Assembly: GCF_000012325.1 (NCBI RefSeq)
Contig: NC_003910.7
Span: 4,774,001 to 4,838,000, forward strand
Direction: 5' to 3'
Source of the DNA: Colwellia psychrerythraea 34H
Lineage (GTDB): Bacteria > Pseudomonadota > Gammaproteobacteria > Enterobacterales > Alteromonadaceae
DNA length: 64,000 nucleotides
Numbering within the stretch: position 1 is the first letter of the stretch; each line of letters begins with the position of its first letter. The notes beneath the pieces are model-generated. The model was given only the letters and a program-made list of their open reading frames with translations, ran no database searches and was not told where the DNA came from. Shown here one piece after another: positions 1 to 10,404 of the stretch. The position numbers and the translations under genes were made by a program.

Positions 1-329
1 GACTTTCCTTCGCGAAAAGCATCTTGTGCTTGTTCACGTAATTCACTACTTAGTCCCAGTTTGTCCATATAAGCACTAGCGAACATAATTTCATGACTAG
101 TCACTTTCCCTTTAGCTTTGGCAACATGTCCCATCACAGAAAAAGTGGTATAGAAAAAAGCAGCTTGTCGAGCTATCTCATCTTCTTTACCGCCGGCTAA
201 CCCATTGAAATTAAAACCTCGGCCACGATCAAACATATGACCTAGCCAAAGACCTAATAAAGCCCCAAACAGGTTTTTACTGAGCATAAAACCAAACAAA
301 AAACCTAAAATCTTACCCCAAATATGCAT
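1..329 (-). CDS. djlA: Co-chaperone DjlA, N-terminal part (cut by window edge)
   Basis: This is the 5' part of a minus-strand gene that runs off the left edge. Translation begins MHIWGKILGFLFGFMLSKNL, continues through a second glycine-rich hydrophobic stretch (GALLGLWLGHMFDRGRG), and then enters a TerB-like helical region (ARQAAFFYTTFSVMGHVAKA). That order, an N-terminal membrane anchor followed by a TerB-like domain, is the hallmark of DjlA, an inner-membrane J-domain protein that stimulates DnaK. The C-terminal J domain would lie outside the window. In many gammaproteobacteria djlA lies divergent from lptD, exactly as here, which supports the call. Confidence 0.88.
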   Translation of the reverse strand, partial: MHIWGKILGFLFGFMLSKNLFGALLGLWLGHMFDRGRGFNFNGLAGGKEDEIARQAAFFYTTFSVMGHVAKAKGKVTSHEIMFASAYMDKLGLSSELREQAQDAFREGK

Positions 330-374
330 TTTTTTAAGCATTCCTTACAATAATATCTAACCAATAGATGAACC

Positions 375-679
375 TATAGCAAGTTGATTAAGTCCTTCCC
401 ACTCAGCGAGAATTAAAAGGCTTAGAGGTAAGGCATTGATTGCGGAGAATGGTTATTCCCTTGCAAAAATCAATAACACTGCATATAAGCCTTTTAAACT
501 CGCCCTTCAGGAGTTCACTAAATACCCACTAACATCGTTAAATTCATTTAATTTAGAATAACTAAACCTAAAAAAACTTGCCTTGTTAAAGTATATTAAG
601 CATAACTCTGAGTTGGAAAGAAATTTATTCAAATTGCTATTCGACATAAGAAGTTAGTCCAACTGAAAAAATTGCTATA
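375..679. repeat. Family A inverted-repeat element, copy 1 (MITE-like, no ORF)
   Basis: This element fills most of the 433-base gap between djlA and lptD. Its left end (tatagcaagttgattaagt) is repeated inverted at the right end (gttagtccaact...ttgctata), with a short insertion in one arm. The core, gagaattaaaaggcttagag followed by a motif like gaatggttattc, is shared with copies at 6326-6649 (inverted) and 24451-24709. No reading frame was seen. The remaining bases, 680-762, must hold the lptD promoter, but I could not pick one with confidence. Confidence 0.6.
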
Positions 680-762
680 TCATAAAGCAATTAGTCGTTA
701 AAATACTTGATTCATCGCTATAAAATCAATTTATAAATACTTTCACCATTTTCGGACAATAA

Positions 763-3078
763 ATGTTTTTTTCCCGTACATTAAGTTTTACCCTAGTTGC
801 ACTGTTAGTAGTTTGCCTTTCACAGAAGGCTCACGCTAACGTCGAACAAAAAAGTCAATCCCCTGAAACTAGATTGATGCAGTGCCCATTACCTGAATTT
901 GATGATATTGCCATTGGTATACCTGAAGTTGTTGATAGCACTATCCGTATATCCTCTTCACAAGCAAGTATACAACAAGACCAAATCGCACTATTCAACG
1001 GCTCTGTTATTCTGGTAGATAAGGGTCAGAAAATAATTGCCGACCAACTTTCCTTTAATCGCTTAAAAATGCAAATAGAAGCCATTGGGAATATTCATTA
1101 CCAAGGCAAACAAATCAATATTTTTGCCGATAAGCTAAGTGCAAGTAAAATTGATAAGTCAACAGAGATGACCGCTGCTTCATACCAACTTGATGGCAAT
1201 CCAGGCCATGGTAAAGCAGGGAAATTGTCAATCAACAGTGATGGCATGATGAGTTTAGTCGACTCAACTTTTACCACCTGTTTACAAGAAGTGCCTGATT
1301 GGCAAATAAAGGCTTCTGAGATTAACCTCTCTGCAAAGGGAGATTTTGGTGAAGCTTATCATGCCCAATTTAGAGTACTCGATGTACCTGTTTTTTATGT
1401 GCCCTACTTTTCTTTTCCAATATCTAAAGAACGCTTAACTGGCTTTTTGTATCCTGAACTAAGTACGTCTAGCAGCTTAGGCATAGAGTTTACTGCCCCT
1501 TTTTATTGGAATATTGCCGAGAATTATGATGCCACGATTACTCCGCGCTATATGTCTGAACGCGGCACGCAATTGCAAACTGAATTTCGTTATTTAATGG
1601 ACCAACAATCGGGTAAAATTGATCTTGAATATTTAAATAAAGATAAAAAAATTAAAACCAATGACGATCCTCGATATTTAGCGCGATTTCAACATATAGG
1701 CACTTTTTCTGAAGATTTCCGCGCTTATATTGATTACACCACCATTAGTGATGATAACTATTTAGTTGATATTGGCAGTAAACAGTATAATTCAAACGAT
1801 GCTTATCTTTATCAAATTGGAGAATTAGCTTACTTTGGCGAACAGTGGCAAGCGACATTGCAATTACAAGATTTTGAAGTACTCGGTGATCATCAGTCGA
1901 GCTATAAAACATTACCTCACCTTGAACTATCAGCCCAGCAACCGTTAAATTTTTTATCTGGCCAATTTGAACTTTATTCTGAAATGACTAATTTTCAACC
2001 CTCAGAGAAAGATCAAGTATCGGCAAATCGCTACCATGTTGAAGCGGGGTTTACTTTCCCAATTACTAGACCTTCTTGGTTTTTAAACTCTGAAGTAAAG
2101 TTAATGCATACTTATTATCAACAAGACAATATTTCGGCAGGCAGCTCATTAGAAGAAACAGTAGACAGAACCCTACCTAAGGTACGTATCCATGCAGGTG
2201 TTAATTTTGATAGACAACTTCTCGCTTTTGGACAAAGCTATCGCCATACCTTAGAGCCACAATTACAATACCTTTATGTGCCAGATGAAGATCAATCTAA
2301 TATTGGCTTATATGACACCACCATTTTACAAGATGATTTCCACGGGATTTTTCGTGATACCCGTTACAGTGGTTTAGATAGAATCGCGGCAGCTAATCAG
2401 TTTACTTGGGGTATTACCAGTCGATTACTTGATGAAGAGAACTTGGAAATAATTCGTGTTAGTCTTGGTCGTATTCAATATCTTGGTGAAAATAATACCG
2501 ACCTTGCCAATGATGCCTTGTTAACTGATAATGGCGGCATTGACAATAAACAGTCATCTGTTGCAGCAGATTTATTCTACCGAATAAATCATCAGTGGCA
2601 GGTCAGTGGAGATATTCAATATAACACCCTAGAGGACTTTACTAATAAAGGGCAAGTTAATCTTGATTATCAAATTAATAAATATAATCTAATTCAATTG
2701 AACCATCGCTATACTCGTAATGTCTCAGGAGATAGCTTAGAACAAGCTTCCCTCTTAACAAGTATTGCTATTAACGAAAACTGGGCGTTTGTCGGTCGTT
2801 TAACACAAGACTTACAGCAAGATAGAAGTTTAGAATCATATGCTGGCTTTCAATATGAAAGTTGTTGTTGGGCGGTGCGTATAGCCTACCAGCGCCATAT
2901 TAACTCTAACTTAGATGCCGCCAGCTTTGTTAGTGAGGGTCGTGAACAGTTTGATACAGGCATTAGTATCAAACTAATCATTAAAGGCTTAGACGGCAAA
3001 CAATCAGCCATCGGTACGCAAGAGATGTTTGATAAGAGCATATTTGGTTATAAACGCCCTTATTACTTACAGAATTAG
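763..3078 (+). CDS. lptD: LPS-assembly outer-membrane protein LptD
   Basis: LptD is the outer-membrane beta-barrel that, with the lipoprotein LptE, inserts lipopolysaccharide into the outer leaflet. The 771 residues begin with a signal peptide ending AHA (about residue 25), followed by an OstA-like periplasmic domain (about 60-190) and a long barrel. The four cysteines that form the essential disulfides are visible at about 41, 173, 701 and 702 (the paired SCCWAVR near the C terminus). Length is close to the usual ~780. It heads the lptD-surA-pdxA-rsmA-apaH cluster. SurA, encoded next, is the chaperone that helps assemble LptD. No strong Shine-Dalgarno sequence precedes the ATG. Confidence 0.97.
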
Positions 3079-3121
3079 CACCATACGCAATATTAAAAAT
3101 ATAAAACAAGATATAAAAAAT

Positions 3122-4423
3122 ATGAAATATAGAATTAAAGCATTACTGTTAGCCTCTAGCCTTATTATTACTACTATCACGTCAGTGCAAGCTAAAGAAG
3201 AACTGCTTGATAGAGTAGCAGCCATTGTTAATACTGGTGTAGTACTTGAGTCTGAAGTTAACGACCTACTTGTCAATATTAAGCAACAAGCTAAAAAAAA
3301 TAATCAGAGCTTACCCTCCGATAAAGCTTTACGTATTCAAGTGATGGATAAATTAATTAATGACAGCCTACTCAGTCAAATGGGTCAGCGCATGGGCATC
3401 CAAATTAGTGATGCACAACTTGACCAAACCTTAAATAACATGGCCAGAGAAGATAAATTAACTTTAGCTCAATTTCGCCAACAGGTGATTGATGAGGGTA
3501 CTAGTTATGAGAAATACCGTGAGAATGTCCGCATAGAACTTGTTTCAGGTGAAGTTAGCCGTAATAGTGTTAGGCGTCGAATATTTGTTTCTCCACAAGA
3601 AGTGGACAATTTACTTAAAGTAATGAAAGAACAAAGCAGTAATAATGTCGAATATCATTTAGGCCACATCTTAATAGAATTCCCTGCGGATGCTAGCCAA
3701 GAAGATTTAGCTGCAGCTAAGACTCGCGCAACAAAGGTAGTAGAGTTACTTAATGATGGTTCAGACTTTGCTAAAATTGCAATAACCTCTTCAGGTGATG
3801 CTAACGCGTTAAAAGGTGGAGATTTAGGTTGGAAAAATATCAATGAAATGCCAACACTGTTCTCAGAACTAATTAATGATAAACCTAAAGACACTATTGT
3901 TGGCCCCATCAGAACTGGCTTAGGTTATAGCATAGTTAAAGTATTGGATATTCGCGGTAGAAAAGTAGTTGAGGTGGAAGAAGTAAAAGCTAGCCATATA
4001 TTAATTAAGCCATCAATTATTTTAAGTGATGAAAAGGCCAAGAGTTTATTACAAGGATTTTTAAATCAGATAGATGCTGGAGAAGCTACCTTTGAAGAGT
4101 TAGCTAAAGAACATTCTGAAGGGCCAACGTCAGTTCGCGGTGGAGATTTAGGCTGGGCAGATCCTAAGAACTATGACCCTGCTTTTACAGAAGCACTCGC
4201 AACCATGAAAAAAGGTGGCTACCATAAACCATTTCGTTCTTCTTTTGGCTGGCATATTATTAAGTTAGAAGATCGCCGTATGGTTGACGCCACTTCACAA
4301 TTGAACGAAAACCGTGCTTATCAAATTCTTTTTAATCGTAAATATGGTATGGAAAGTACCCGTTGGTTAAAAGAAACACGCGATGAAGCTTATATTGAAA
4401 TATTTGAACAGGATAACAAGTAA
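3122..4423 (+). CDS. surA: Periplasmic chaperone / peptidyl-prolyl isomerase SurA
   Basis: SurA escorts unfolded outer-membrane proteins across the periplasm to the BAM complex. I chose the ATG at 3122, giving 433 residues, because it places a clean signal peptide ([12 protein letters not shown]... ending SVQA, residue 24) at the N terminus. An upstream in-frame start at 3029 would overlap lptD and bury the signal. After the N-terminal chaperone domain come two parvulin domains, about residues 176-278 and 287-388, each with the family pattern (HILIEF and HILIKPS, then GGDLGW). The stop codon overlaps the start of pdxA, so translation is probably coupled. Confidence 0.97.
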   Translation: MKYRIKALLLASSLIITTITSVQAKEELLDRVAAIVNTGVVLESEVNDLLVNIKQQAKKNNQSLPSDKALRIQVMDKLINDSLLSQMGQRMGIQISDAQLDQTLNNMAREDKLTLAQFRQQVIDEGTSYEKYRENVRIELVSGEVSRNSVRRRIFVSPQEVDNLLKVMKEQSSNNVEYHLGHILIEFPADASQEDLAAAKTRATKVVELLNDGSDFAKIAITSSGDANALKGGDLGWKNINEMPTLFSELINDKPKDTIVGPIRTGLGYSIVKVLDIRGRKVVEVEEVKASHILIKPSIILSDEKAKSLLQGFLNQIDAGEATFEELAKEHSEGPTSVRGGDLGWADPKNYDPAFTEALATMKKGGYHKPFRSSFGWHIIKLEDRRMVDATSQLNENRAYQILFNRKYGMESTRWLKETRDEAYIEIFEQDNK

Positions 4424-5403
4424 TGACACAACGCATTGCCATTACCCCCGGAGAACCTGCTGGTGTTGGTCCCGACTTAATAATTACTATCGCTCAGCAA
4501 GATTGGCCTGTTGAAATGGTTGTCATTGCTTCAAAAGCATTATTACAAGAAAGATCAAAAGCGCTTTCTTTACCGCTAACCATAATCGATTATGATCAAC
4601 ATGCTCCAGCGAAATCTCAAAAATCAGGCAGTTTAACAGTACTTGATGTTGAGCTAACTGAACCTTGCGTACCCGGAACACTAAATAGTGCAAATGGCTC
4701 ATACGTGGTAGAAACGTTAAGAATTGCCAGTGAAAAAAATATATCTGGTGAATTTGATGCAATCGTTACCGGTCCTGTTCACAAAGGACTAATAAATAAA
4801 GCGGGTATTGCATTTAGTGGACACACCGAATACTTTGCAACTCAAGCCAACTGCAGTGATGTTGTAATGATGCTTGCGACTAAAGGCCTTCGAGTCGCAT
4901 TAGTTACAACACATATACCATTAGCCTATGTATCTAAAGCAATTACCTATGAACGCTTGCAGAAAGTCACTAGAATTTTACATAAAGACTTGCAAGAAAA
5001 ATTTGGTATCAAATCACCTAAAATATATGCTTGTGGTATTAACCCTCATGCGGGTGAGGATGGCCATCTTGGCCGTGAAGAAATAGAAATCATGGAACCA
5101 GCTTTTGCTGAACTTCGCGCTGATGGCATAGATATTATTGGTCCTTTACCAGCCGATACCATTTTTCAAGAAAAGTACTTGGCTGAAGCGGATGCGATTT
5201 TAGCTATGTATCACGACCAAGGTCTTCCTGTGCTGAAGTACAAAGGCTTTGGCTCTTCAGTAAATATAACGCTAGGTTTACCGTTTATCCGTACTTCCGT
5301 TGATCACGGGACAGCGCTTGAACTTGCAGGTAAAGGTACCGCAGACTCAGGCAGTTTTATTGAAGCAATGAACAACGCCATCAACTTAGCTAGTAACAAA
5401 TAG
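4423..5403 (+). CDS. pdxA: 4-hydroxythreonine-4-phosphate dehydrogenase PdxA
   Basis: PdxA oxidises 4-phosphohydroxy-L-threonine in the DXP-dependent pathway to pyridoxal 5'-phosphate. The protein has 326 residues, the normal length. The three divalent-metal histidines are seen at about 134 (SGHTEYFA), 209 (NPHAGEDGH) and 264 (MYHDQG), and the N terminus shows the family pattern [13 protein letters not shown]. Its ATG shares one base with the surA stop codon (taATG), and rsmA follows after 18 bases, so it sits inside one transcription unit. The arrangement surA-pdxA-rsmA is the same as in Escherichia coli. Confidence 0.97.
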   Translation: MTQRIAITPGEPAGVGPDLIITIAQQDWPVEMVVIASKALLQERSKALSLPLTIIDYDQHAPAKSQKSGSLTVLDVELTEPCVPGTLNSANGSYVVETLRIASEKNISGEFDAIVTGPVHKGLINKAGIAFSGHTEYFATQANCSDVVMMLATKGLRVALVTTHIPLAYVSKAITYERLQKVTRILHKDLQEKFGIKSPKIYACGINPHAGEDGHLGREEIEIMEPAFAELRADGIDIIGPLPADTIFQEKYLAEADAILAMYHDQGLPVLKYKGFGSSVNITLGLPFIRTSVDHGTALELAGKGTADSGSFIEAMNNAINLASNK

Positions 5404-5421
5404 TTTAACAAAGAAGTAGTT

Positions 5422-6327
5422 ATGAACGACAAAAAACATTTAGGCCATCAAGCTAAAAAACGCTTTGGACAGAACTTTCTCCATAATGATGCTGTTATCA
5501 GCGACATTGTCGATGCCATTAACCCTGAGCCAGGTGAAAACTTAATAGAAATTGGTCCAGGTTTAGGTGCATTAACAGAACCTGTTATCGAACGCGCAGG
5601 TAAATTATCAGTCGTTGAATTGGACAGAGATCTTGCCCATAGGCTGCGTCATCATCCATTTTTAGCTAAGGATTTAACTATCTATGAGACCGATGCACTG
5701 AAGTTTGATTTTTCCGAGTTAGCGACTGAAGAACAGCCACTGCGAATTTTTGGTAATTTACCCTATAACATTTCAACACCACTTATTTTTCATCTTTTAA
5801 CTTTTAAAGATAAAGTGAAAGATATGCATTTCATGCTGCAAAAAGAAGTGGTAGAACGTATGGCTGCAGGACCACACTGCAAAGCCTATGGTCGTTTGTC
5901 AATAATGACTCAATATCAATGCCAAGTGTTTCCCGTAATGGAAATTGGGCCCGAGGCTTTTAAACCTGCGCCCAAAGTAGATTCAGCGATAGTACGTTTA
6001 ATTCCTCATGCGCATATTGAGAACCCTGTTAAAGACATAAATGCACTGAACACCGTTTGTTTAGCCGCATTTAACCAGCGCAGAAAAACTATTCGAAATA
6101 CGTTTAAGAAATTAATTACTGAAGCGCAGTTAGCTGAATTAAACATTGATGCTAATTTACGCCCAGAGAACTTATCTCTTGATGAGTATAAAAAACTTGC
6201 CGATTTTATTGTTGATAATCCGCCAGAAGCTGCTCCAGTTAAAGAAAAAAGACGTATGGCAAAAAACAAAATGACTGAACCAGCAAATAATAATTTGAAC
6301 GAGAATTCTGCACCCGAAGTAGATTAA
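5422..6327 (+). CDS. rsmA: 16S rRNA dimethyladenosine transferase RsmA (KsgA)
   Basis: RsmA dimethylates two adjacent adenines near the 3' end of 16S rRNA during 30S subunit maturation. Visible family motifs are RFGQNFLHN at the N terminus, the SAM-binding [12 protein letters not shown] and the catalytic NLPYNIST. The protein is 301 residues, longer than the usual ~270, because of a charged and Asn-rich C-terminal tail of about 30 residues (from about [10 protein letters not shown] onward). The tail's function is unknown. The stop codon touches the start of a family A repeat that replaces the apaG gene normally found here. Confidence 0.96.
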   Translation: MNDKKHLGHQAKKRFGQNFLHNDAVISDIVDAINPEPGENLIEIGPGLGALTEPVIERAGKLSVVELDRDLAHRLRHHPFLAKDLTIYETDALKFDFSELATEEQPLRIFGNLPYNISTPLIFHLLTFKDKVKDMHFMLQKEVVERMAAGPHCKAYGRLSIMTQYQCQVFPVMEIGPEAFKPAPKVDSAIVRLIPHAHIENPVKDINALNTVCLAAFNQRRKTIRNTFKKLITEAQLAELNIDANLRPENLSLDEYKKLADFIVDNPPEAAPVKEKRRMAKNKMTEPANNNLNENSAPEVD

Positions 6328-6649
6328 TACCAATTTGACTAAGGTTGTTCCCACTCAGAGCTTGTCAGCGGTTTGAGAACAAATTGAATTTTTTACATTA
6401 TAGTTATTCTATATGAAAGGAATTCAGTACGGTTATCGAATCGCTGACAAACTCCCGAAAGGCGAGTACCTAATAAAAGGTAAAGGCTTAGATACTACGT
6501 TATTGAGTTTGACAAGGACGCTACATGAATGTAGCTTCTTAGAGAATTCAGGAGCATATTCTCCTGAATAACCATTCTCTTCAATCAATGCCTACCTCTA
6601 AGCCTTTTAACTCTCGCTGAGCGAAAAGAAACTTAATCAAAATGGTATA
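6326..6649. repeat. Family A inverted-repeat element, copy 2 (inverted orientation)
   Basis: This element fills the entire rsmA-apaH gap, from the rsmA stop codon to 4 bases before the apaH ATG. Ends are near-perfect inverted repeats: taataccaatttgactaagg at the left, and the complement of gattttgattaag-type sequence ending tggtata at the right. The interior holds smaller hairpins (gctacatgaatgtagc and a ggagcatattctcc palindrome). The core ctcttcaatcaatgcctacc is shared inverted with copies at 375-679 and 24451-24709, and partly with the family B elements. No ORF and no apaG remnant were seen. Confidence 0.75.
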
Positions 6650-6653
6650 GTTT

Positions 6654-7511
6654 ATGGCAATCTATCTGGTAGGCGATATTCAGGGTTGCTTTAATGAGTT
6701 ATCCTCTTTGTTATTACAGGTCAATTTCGACCGTAACAACGATGTCCTTTACCTTGCGGGCGATCTAGTCGCTCGCGGTCCAAACTCTCTTGAAACCCTA
6801 CGCTTTGTAAAATCTCTTGGAGAAAGCGCCAAAGTAGTTTTAGGTAACCACGACTTACATTTACTCTCAGTGCACGCTGGTATTAAAAAAGCTAAAAAAT
6901 CAGATAACTTATCTGCGCTATTAGCAGCCCCAGATGTTAATGAGCTTATGGACTGGTTAGCGGCACAGCCTTTATTACAAGAAATACCTAATACTTGCTC
7001 GAATTCAAATGCTATAAATCAAGCTAATAATAACAGTGCCTATATGAGCCATGCCGGAATATCACCTCAGTGGCAACTATCCGTTGCATTAGAGCAAGCA
7101 AAATTTATTCAAACTAAATTAGCCAGTAGTGATCGTAATACTTGGTTAGCACTTATGTATGGTGAAAAACCAAACGATTGGCATCAAGCAATTACTGAAA
7201 TTGAAAGGTTTCGTTATAGTATTAATGCCTTTACCCGTATGCGATTTTGTTTTACTGATGGGACTCTAGAGTTTGAACAGAAAGACTCTCCTGAAAATAT
7301 CACGCTTACTAACATAGTCCCTTGGTATGAACTATCTCAAACTATCAATAATACAAGTTGGGTGTTTGGCCACTGGGCTTCGCTTATGGGTAAAAGTTCG
7401 CATCCTAATATTTATCCCTTAGATACTGGCTGTGTTTGGGGTAATCAATTGACCATGCTTCGCTGGCATGATAAAAAATACTTTATACAAAGCTCTGAAC
7501 TGAGTGATTAA
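6654..7511 (+). CDS. apaH: Bis(5'-nucleosyl)-tetraphosphatase, symmetrical, ApaH
   Basis: ApaH hydrolyses Ap4A to two ADP and can remove Np4 caps from RNA. The 285-residue protein carries the metallophosphoesterase motifs in order: GDIQGC (about residues 7-12), AGDLVARGP (about 40-48), GNHDLHLL (about 64-71), and later histidines in SHAG and GHWA. Length matches the family. Normally apaG sits between rsmA and apaH; here a repeat element occupies that position and ends 4 bases before this ATG. No clear Shine-Dalgarno sequence lies upstream, since the repeat supplies the 5' sequence. Confidence 0.96.
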   Translation: MAIYLVGDIQGCFNELSSLLLQVNFDRNNDVLYLAGDLVARGPNSLETLRFVKSLGESAKVVLGNHDLHLLSVHAGIKKAKKSDNLSALLAAPDVNELMDWLAAQPLLQEIPNTCSNSNAINQANNNSAYMSHAGISPQWQLSVALEQAKFIQTKLASSDRNTWLALMYGEKPNDWHQAITEIERFRYSINAFTRMRFCFTDGTLEFEQKDSPENITLTNIVPWYELSQTINNTSWVFGHWASLMGKSSHPNIYPLDTGCVWGNQLTMLRWHDKKYFIQSSELSD

Positions 7512-7555
7512 CAATAACTATTTCTCACTGAGTATAATAAAAAGTTATTGGCAAT

Positions 7556-7582
7556 TAAGTATTTCCAAATACCTGCCGATAC
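7556..7582 (+). promoter_or_regulatory. Putative sigma-28 (FliA) promoter of the chemoreceptor gene
   Basis: TAAGTATT, 11 bases, then GCCGATAC. The FliA consensus is TAAAGTTT-N11-GCCGATAA, so the -10 half matches 7 of 8 positions with exact spacing. A transcript would start about 65 bases before the chemoreceptor ATG. FliA control of chemotaxis receptors is common, which makes the match plausible. Confidence 0.65.
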
Positions 7583-7654
7583 AAACATAGCTTGATATAT
7601 CAAAACTAACTAACGTATTAACAAGGCAAGTAGCCTTTCAATTGGGTGGATTCA

Positions 7655-9673
7655 ATGAATTTAACTGTAGCTGTAAAAATAATTGGTGGCTTTGCCATCA
7701 TCTCAACTTTACTGATAGTCATTAGTACCATATCGTTATCTAATTTAAGCACCATCAGCGAGTCGACTCAGCAGCAGAACACATTAGCTATTCCAACACT
7801 CAAAGCCAGTAATAAACTTGCTATTGAGATCAGTCAGATGAGTAACTTAACCTTGAAAGGTTATTACCAAGAGGATCATGCTCTATTAGCCGGTAACCTT
7901 AATAATTATAAAAAGATAGAAACAGTATTCGCGCAGCAATTATCAGAATTAAAACAAATTGTCGCCTCTGAACAAGATTTATTGACGAACTTGACTCAAG
8001 TAGACCAGCTATATTCGAATTTTAATAATGCGAGTATTGAATTGTTTAACAATCGTAAAATTTCTATTGAACAAAAGCAGCTATTGACTGAGAAGATTGA
8101 TATTTTAGAAGAAAAAGCCGATAACACTATTATGTTACTGCTAGATTTGGCTGACCATGAACTCGCAGATACCAAGCTTCAGCGGGCAATTAATTTAAGT
8201 GACTACTTCGAGAATCAGTTGAACTCGATTGTTTCTTCCGCTCTAGAGTATCGTGATATCTTGAATGAAAGCACAGCAGAGTTTATTGGTAGTGAGCTTA
8301 CACGTAGTATTAGTGATGCAAGACAATCAGTTGATAATATTACCTTTGAATTAAATAGCCATGAAATTAAAGACATCTCAGAACAAGTGACCTTAGCGTT
8401 CAATGAAATAGAAAGTCTTTTATCACAAGAAAATGGCATCATAGCCCACAAAAACAAGCAGTTAAAATCTAATCGACAAGCTTCTCTTATGCTCTCACAG
8501 GAAGAAAAGGTAGCTAAGCAAGTAAATAGAATATTAGATAAGCAACTTGAACTAGCTAACCAAACAACGATAACTTCCAGTCAACTAATCGAAGACTCAG
8601 TAAGCAATGGCACAACTCATACAACCATTATTATGCTCATATCAATTGCTGTTGCGCTCATAATTGCTCGAATTACACTTATTGGTATTACACGTCCGTT
8701 AGCACGAGTTAATGAAATGCTAAGTATTGTGGCCTCTGGTGATCTTTCGTTGAAACTAGATGAAAGTGGTAAAGATGAATTCGCTCAGTTATCAAAAAAT
8801 TGTAATTTATTAATCGATAGTTTACGTAACCTGATTGAAAGTATAGTCAATCGCTCAGCGCAGTTAGCTGCTGCTGCAGAACAAACCTCAGCAGTTACTG
8901 CACAAAGTACCACTGCAATTGAAGAACAGCGTAATCAAGTAGAACAAGCCGCTTCGGCGACAACAGAAATGAGCAGTACCTCACAAAGTGTACTTTCTAG
9001 TGCAAATGATGCTTTAAGCGAAATTAAACATGCAGATGAAGAAGCTGAACGTGTTAAAGGTATTTCAGCTAGGAACCGTCAGACCATTGAAATGCTTGCT
9101 AATGAAGTAGAATCCGCCTCTCAAGTTATCAATCAATTACAACAAGACAGTGCCTCAATTGGCGGAATATTAGATGTAATTCGTGGTATTGCTGAGCAAA
9201 CTAACTTACTGGCATTGAATGCTGCTATTGAAGCAGCAAGAGCTGGTGAGCAAGGACGAGGCTTCGCTGTCGTTGCAGATGAAGTTCGAACACTAGCAAG
9301 TAGAACACAAGAATCAACGTCTGAAATCCAAACAATGATAGAAGCACTACAAACGGGCGCTGGAAAAGCTGTAACCGTAATGGATGCAGGTAAATCTAAA
9401 GCAAGTGATTGTGTAAATCAAAGTGAGGAAGCTGACCAAGCTCTCGAAACAATTACTCATGCTGTACACGAGGCATTCGATCGCAGCTCGCAAATTGCAA
9501 CAGCCGCTGAAGAGCAAAGTGTTGTTGCCCATGAAATCAGTGAAAACCTTGAGTCCATTGTGACTATTGCCGAGCAAACAACCGCGGGTTCACAACAAAC
9601 AGCAGCATCAAGTAGTGAAGTTGCTCGTTTAGCTGAAGAGTTACAGCAATCAGTACAAAAATTTAAATTATAG
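7655..9673 (+). CDS. Methyl-accepting chemotaxis protein
   Basis: This is a transmembrane chemoreceptor that signals through CheW/CheA to the flagellar motor. From the ATG at 7655 (672 residues; ggtgga precedes it, better than the in-frame GTG at 7646) it shows an N-terminal membrane helix (about 5-28), a largely helical periplasmic sensor of about 290 residues, a second membrane helix (about 322-343), a HAMP domain, and a cytoplasmic methyl-accepting coiled coil. The conserved hairpin tip reads [20 protein letters not shown], then [15 protein letters not shown]. There is no C-terminal CheR/CheB-tethering pentapeptide. The ligand cannot be predicted. It stands alone behind a FliA-like promoter. 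Confidence 0.95.
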   Translation: MNLTVAVKIIGGFAIISTLLIVISTISLSNLSTISESTQQQNTLAIPTLKASNKLAIEISQMSNLTLKGYYQEDHALLAGNLNNYKKIETVFAQQLSELKQIVASEQDLLTNLTQVDQLYSNFNNASIELFNNRKISIEQKQLLTEKIDILEEKADNTIMLLLDLADHELADTKLQRAINLSDYFENQLNSIVSSALEYRDILNESTAEFIGSELTRSISDARQSVDNITFELNSHEIKDISEQVTLAFNEIESLLSQENGIIAHKNKQLKSNRQASLMLSQEEKVAKQVNRILDKQLELANQTTITSSQLIEDSVSNGTTHTTIIMLISIAVALIIARITLIGITRPLARVNEMLSIVASGDLSLKLDESGKDEFAQLSKNCNLLIDSLRNLIESIVNRSAQLAAAAEQTSAVTAQSTTAIEEQRNQVEQAASATTEMSSTSQSVLSSANDALSEIKHADEEAERVKGISARNRQTIEMLANEVESASQVINQLQQDSASIGGILDVIRGIAEQTNLLALNAAIEAARAGEQGRGFAVVADEVRTLASRTQESTSEIQTMIEALQTGAGKAVTVMDAGKSKASDCVNQSEEADQALETITHAVHEAFDRSSQIATAAEEQSVVAHEISENLESIVTIAEQTTAGSQQTAASSSEVARLAEELQQSVQKFKL

Positions 9674-9678
9674 TAATC

Positions 9679-9725
9679 AATCTAAACGGCAAGTCTAAAC
9701 TTACCTTTAACTTGCCATTTAGATT
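9679..9725 (+). terminator. Hairpin after the chemoreceptor gene
   Basis: The arms aatctaaacggcaagt and acttgccatttagatt form a 16-base stem with one C-A mismatch and a 15-base loop. It starts 6 bases after the stop codon. There is no T-run, so it may be a processing or stabilising hairpin rather than a true intrinsic terminator. Confidence 0.5.
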
Positions 9726-9731
9726 ACAGTT

Positions 9732-9890
9732 ATACTAATCTCATTAAGTTTTTGATTTTGTTTACGAAGGGTTAATAGATCAAAGTTAGGCACTCTATTG
9801 AGCAATAGCGAGCTATTAGGATTAAAAGTGATGCAATCTTGGAGTATTTTAGCCAGTACAAGGGATCAATAACTTAATGAAATAGGTATT
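9732..9890. repeat. Family D inverted-repeat element upstream of the cold-shock gene
   Basis: The left end atactaatctcattaagttt...ttgat is repeated inverted at the right end (atcaataacttaatgaaatag...gtat), giving about 25-base imperfect terminal inverted repeats around a 110-base interior with no ORF. The ends resemble those of family A (taccaatttgactaagg). The element stops 4 bases before the -35 box of the cold-shock promoter. Together with the hairpin and promoter it accounts for most of the 441-base gap 9674-10114. Confidence 0.6.
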
Positions 9891-9894
9891 ATAG

Positions 9895-9922
9895 TTGACA
9901 AGAATTATTCAAGCTATATAAT
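9895..9922 (+). promoter_or_regulatory. Consensus sigma-70 promoter of the cold-shock gene
   Basis: The sequence has a perfect TTGACA (9895-9900), a 16-base spacer, and a perfect TATAAT (9917-9922). Transcription should start near 9929, leaving a leader of about 185 bases before the ATG. Long leaders of this kind act as RNA thermosensors in the cspA family; whether this one folds that way is inference. Confidence 0.8.
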
Positions 9923-10114
9923 GCACCCAGCTTGAAGTTAGTTTTATTTTTTTGTACACCATTTCGATGTTATCTCATGCTTACCTTAGATAAGATATCT
10001 GTAACACGTCCTGATTTATAAGTAATAGCAACTCTTTTTAGCAAACCCCTAACAGCTTAGCTTTATGCCAAGATTGTTAGCACAATTACTCTTAAATATT
10101 TATAGGATACACAT

Positions 10115-10321
10115 ATGTCTACTACAACTGGTACAGTAAAATGGTTTAACGAAGCTAAAGGTTTTGGTTTCATCGAGCAAGAAAATGGTCCAGACGTTTT
10201 TGCTCATTTCAACGCTATCGTTGGTGACGGTTTTAAAACTCTTGCTGAAGGTCAAAAAGTTGAATTTACAGTTACTGACGGTCAGAAAGGACCTCAAGCT
10301 GAAAACATCGTTGCACTTTAA
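10115..10321 (+). CDS. Cold-shock protein, CspA family
   Basis: This is a 68-residue single-domain cold-shock protein that binds single-stranded RNA and DNA and melts RNA structure at low temperature. The OB-fold carries both RNA-binding motifs, KGFGFIEQ (RNP1, about 16-23) and DVFAHF (RNP2, about 29-34), and starts with the typical [15 protein letters not shown]. It is monocistronic, with a consensus promoter, a long leader, a good ribosome site (atagga upstream of ATG) and an intrinsic terminator. Which csp paralogue it is cannot be told from this window. Confidence 0.96.
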   Translation: MSTTTGTVKWFNEAKGFGFIEQENGPDVFAHFNAIVGDGFKTLAEGQKVEFTVTDGQKGPQAENIVAL

Positions 10322-10371
10322 TTTGCAATATTTAGGTTAGTTATTCGATAACAAACCTAAAGATGTTAAAG

Positions 10372-10404
10372 AAAGGACATACCTTAATTGGATGTCCTTT
10401 TTTA
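10372..10404 (+). terminator. Intrinsic terminator of the cold-shock gene
   Basis: The arms aaaggacat and atgtccttt are separated by 11 bases and followed by a T-run, about 50 bases after the stop codon. Between this and the next terminator, in 10405-10646, I see no gene and no clear repeat. Confidence 0.9.

Noticed and set aside
3029..3121. Upstream start for surA overlapping lptD
   Set aside because: It would add 31 residues that spoil the signal peptide; ATG 3122 gives the family N terminus.
6328..6653. Degraded apaG between rsmA and apaH
   Set aside because: I looked for ApaG-like frames on both strands and saw only repeat sequence shared with two other intergenic sites.
10100..10297. 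65-codon minus-strand ORF across the cold-shock gene
   Set aside because: It is the reverse reading of the csp gene, whose promoter, ribosome site and terminator are all on the plus strand.
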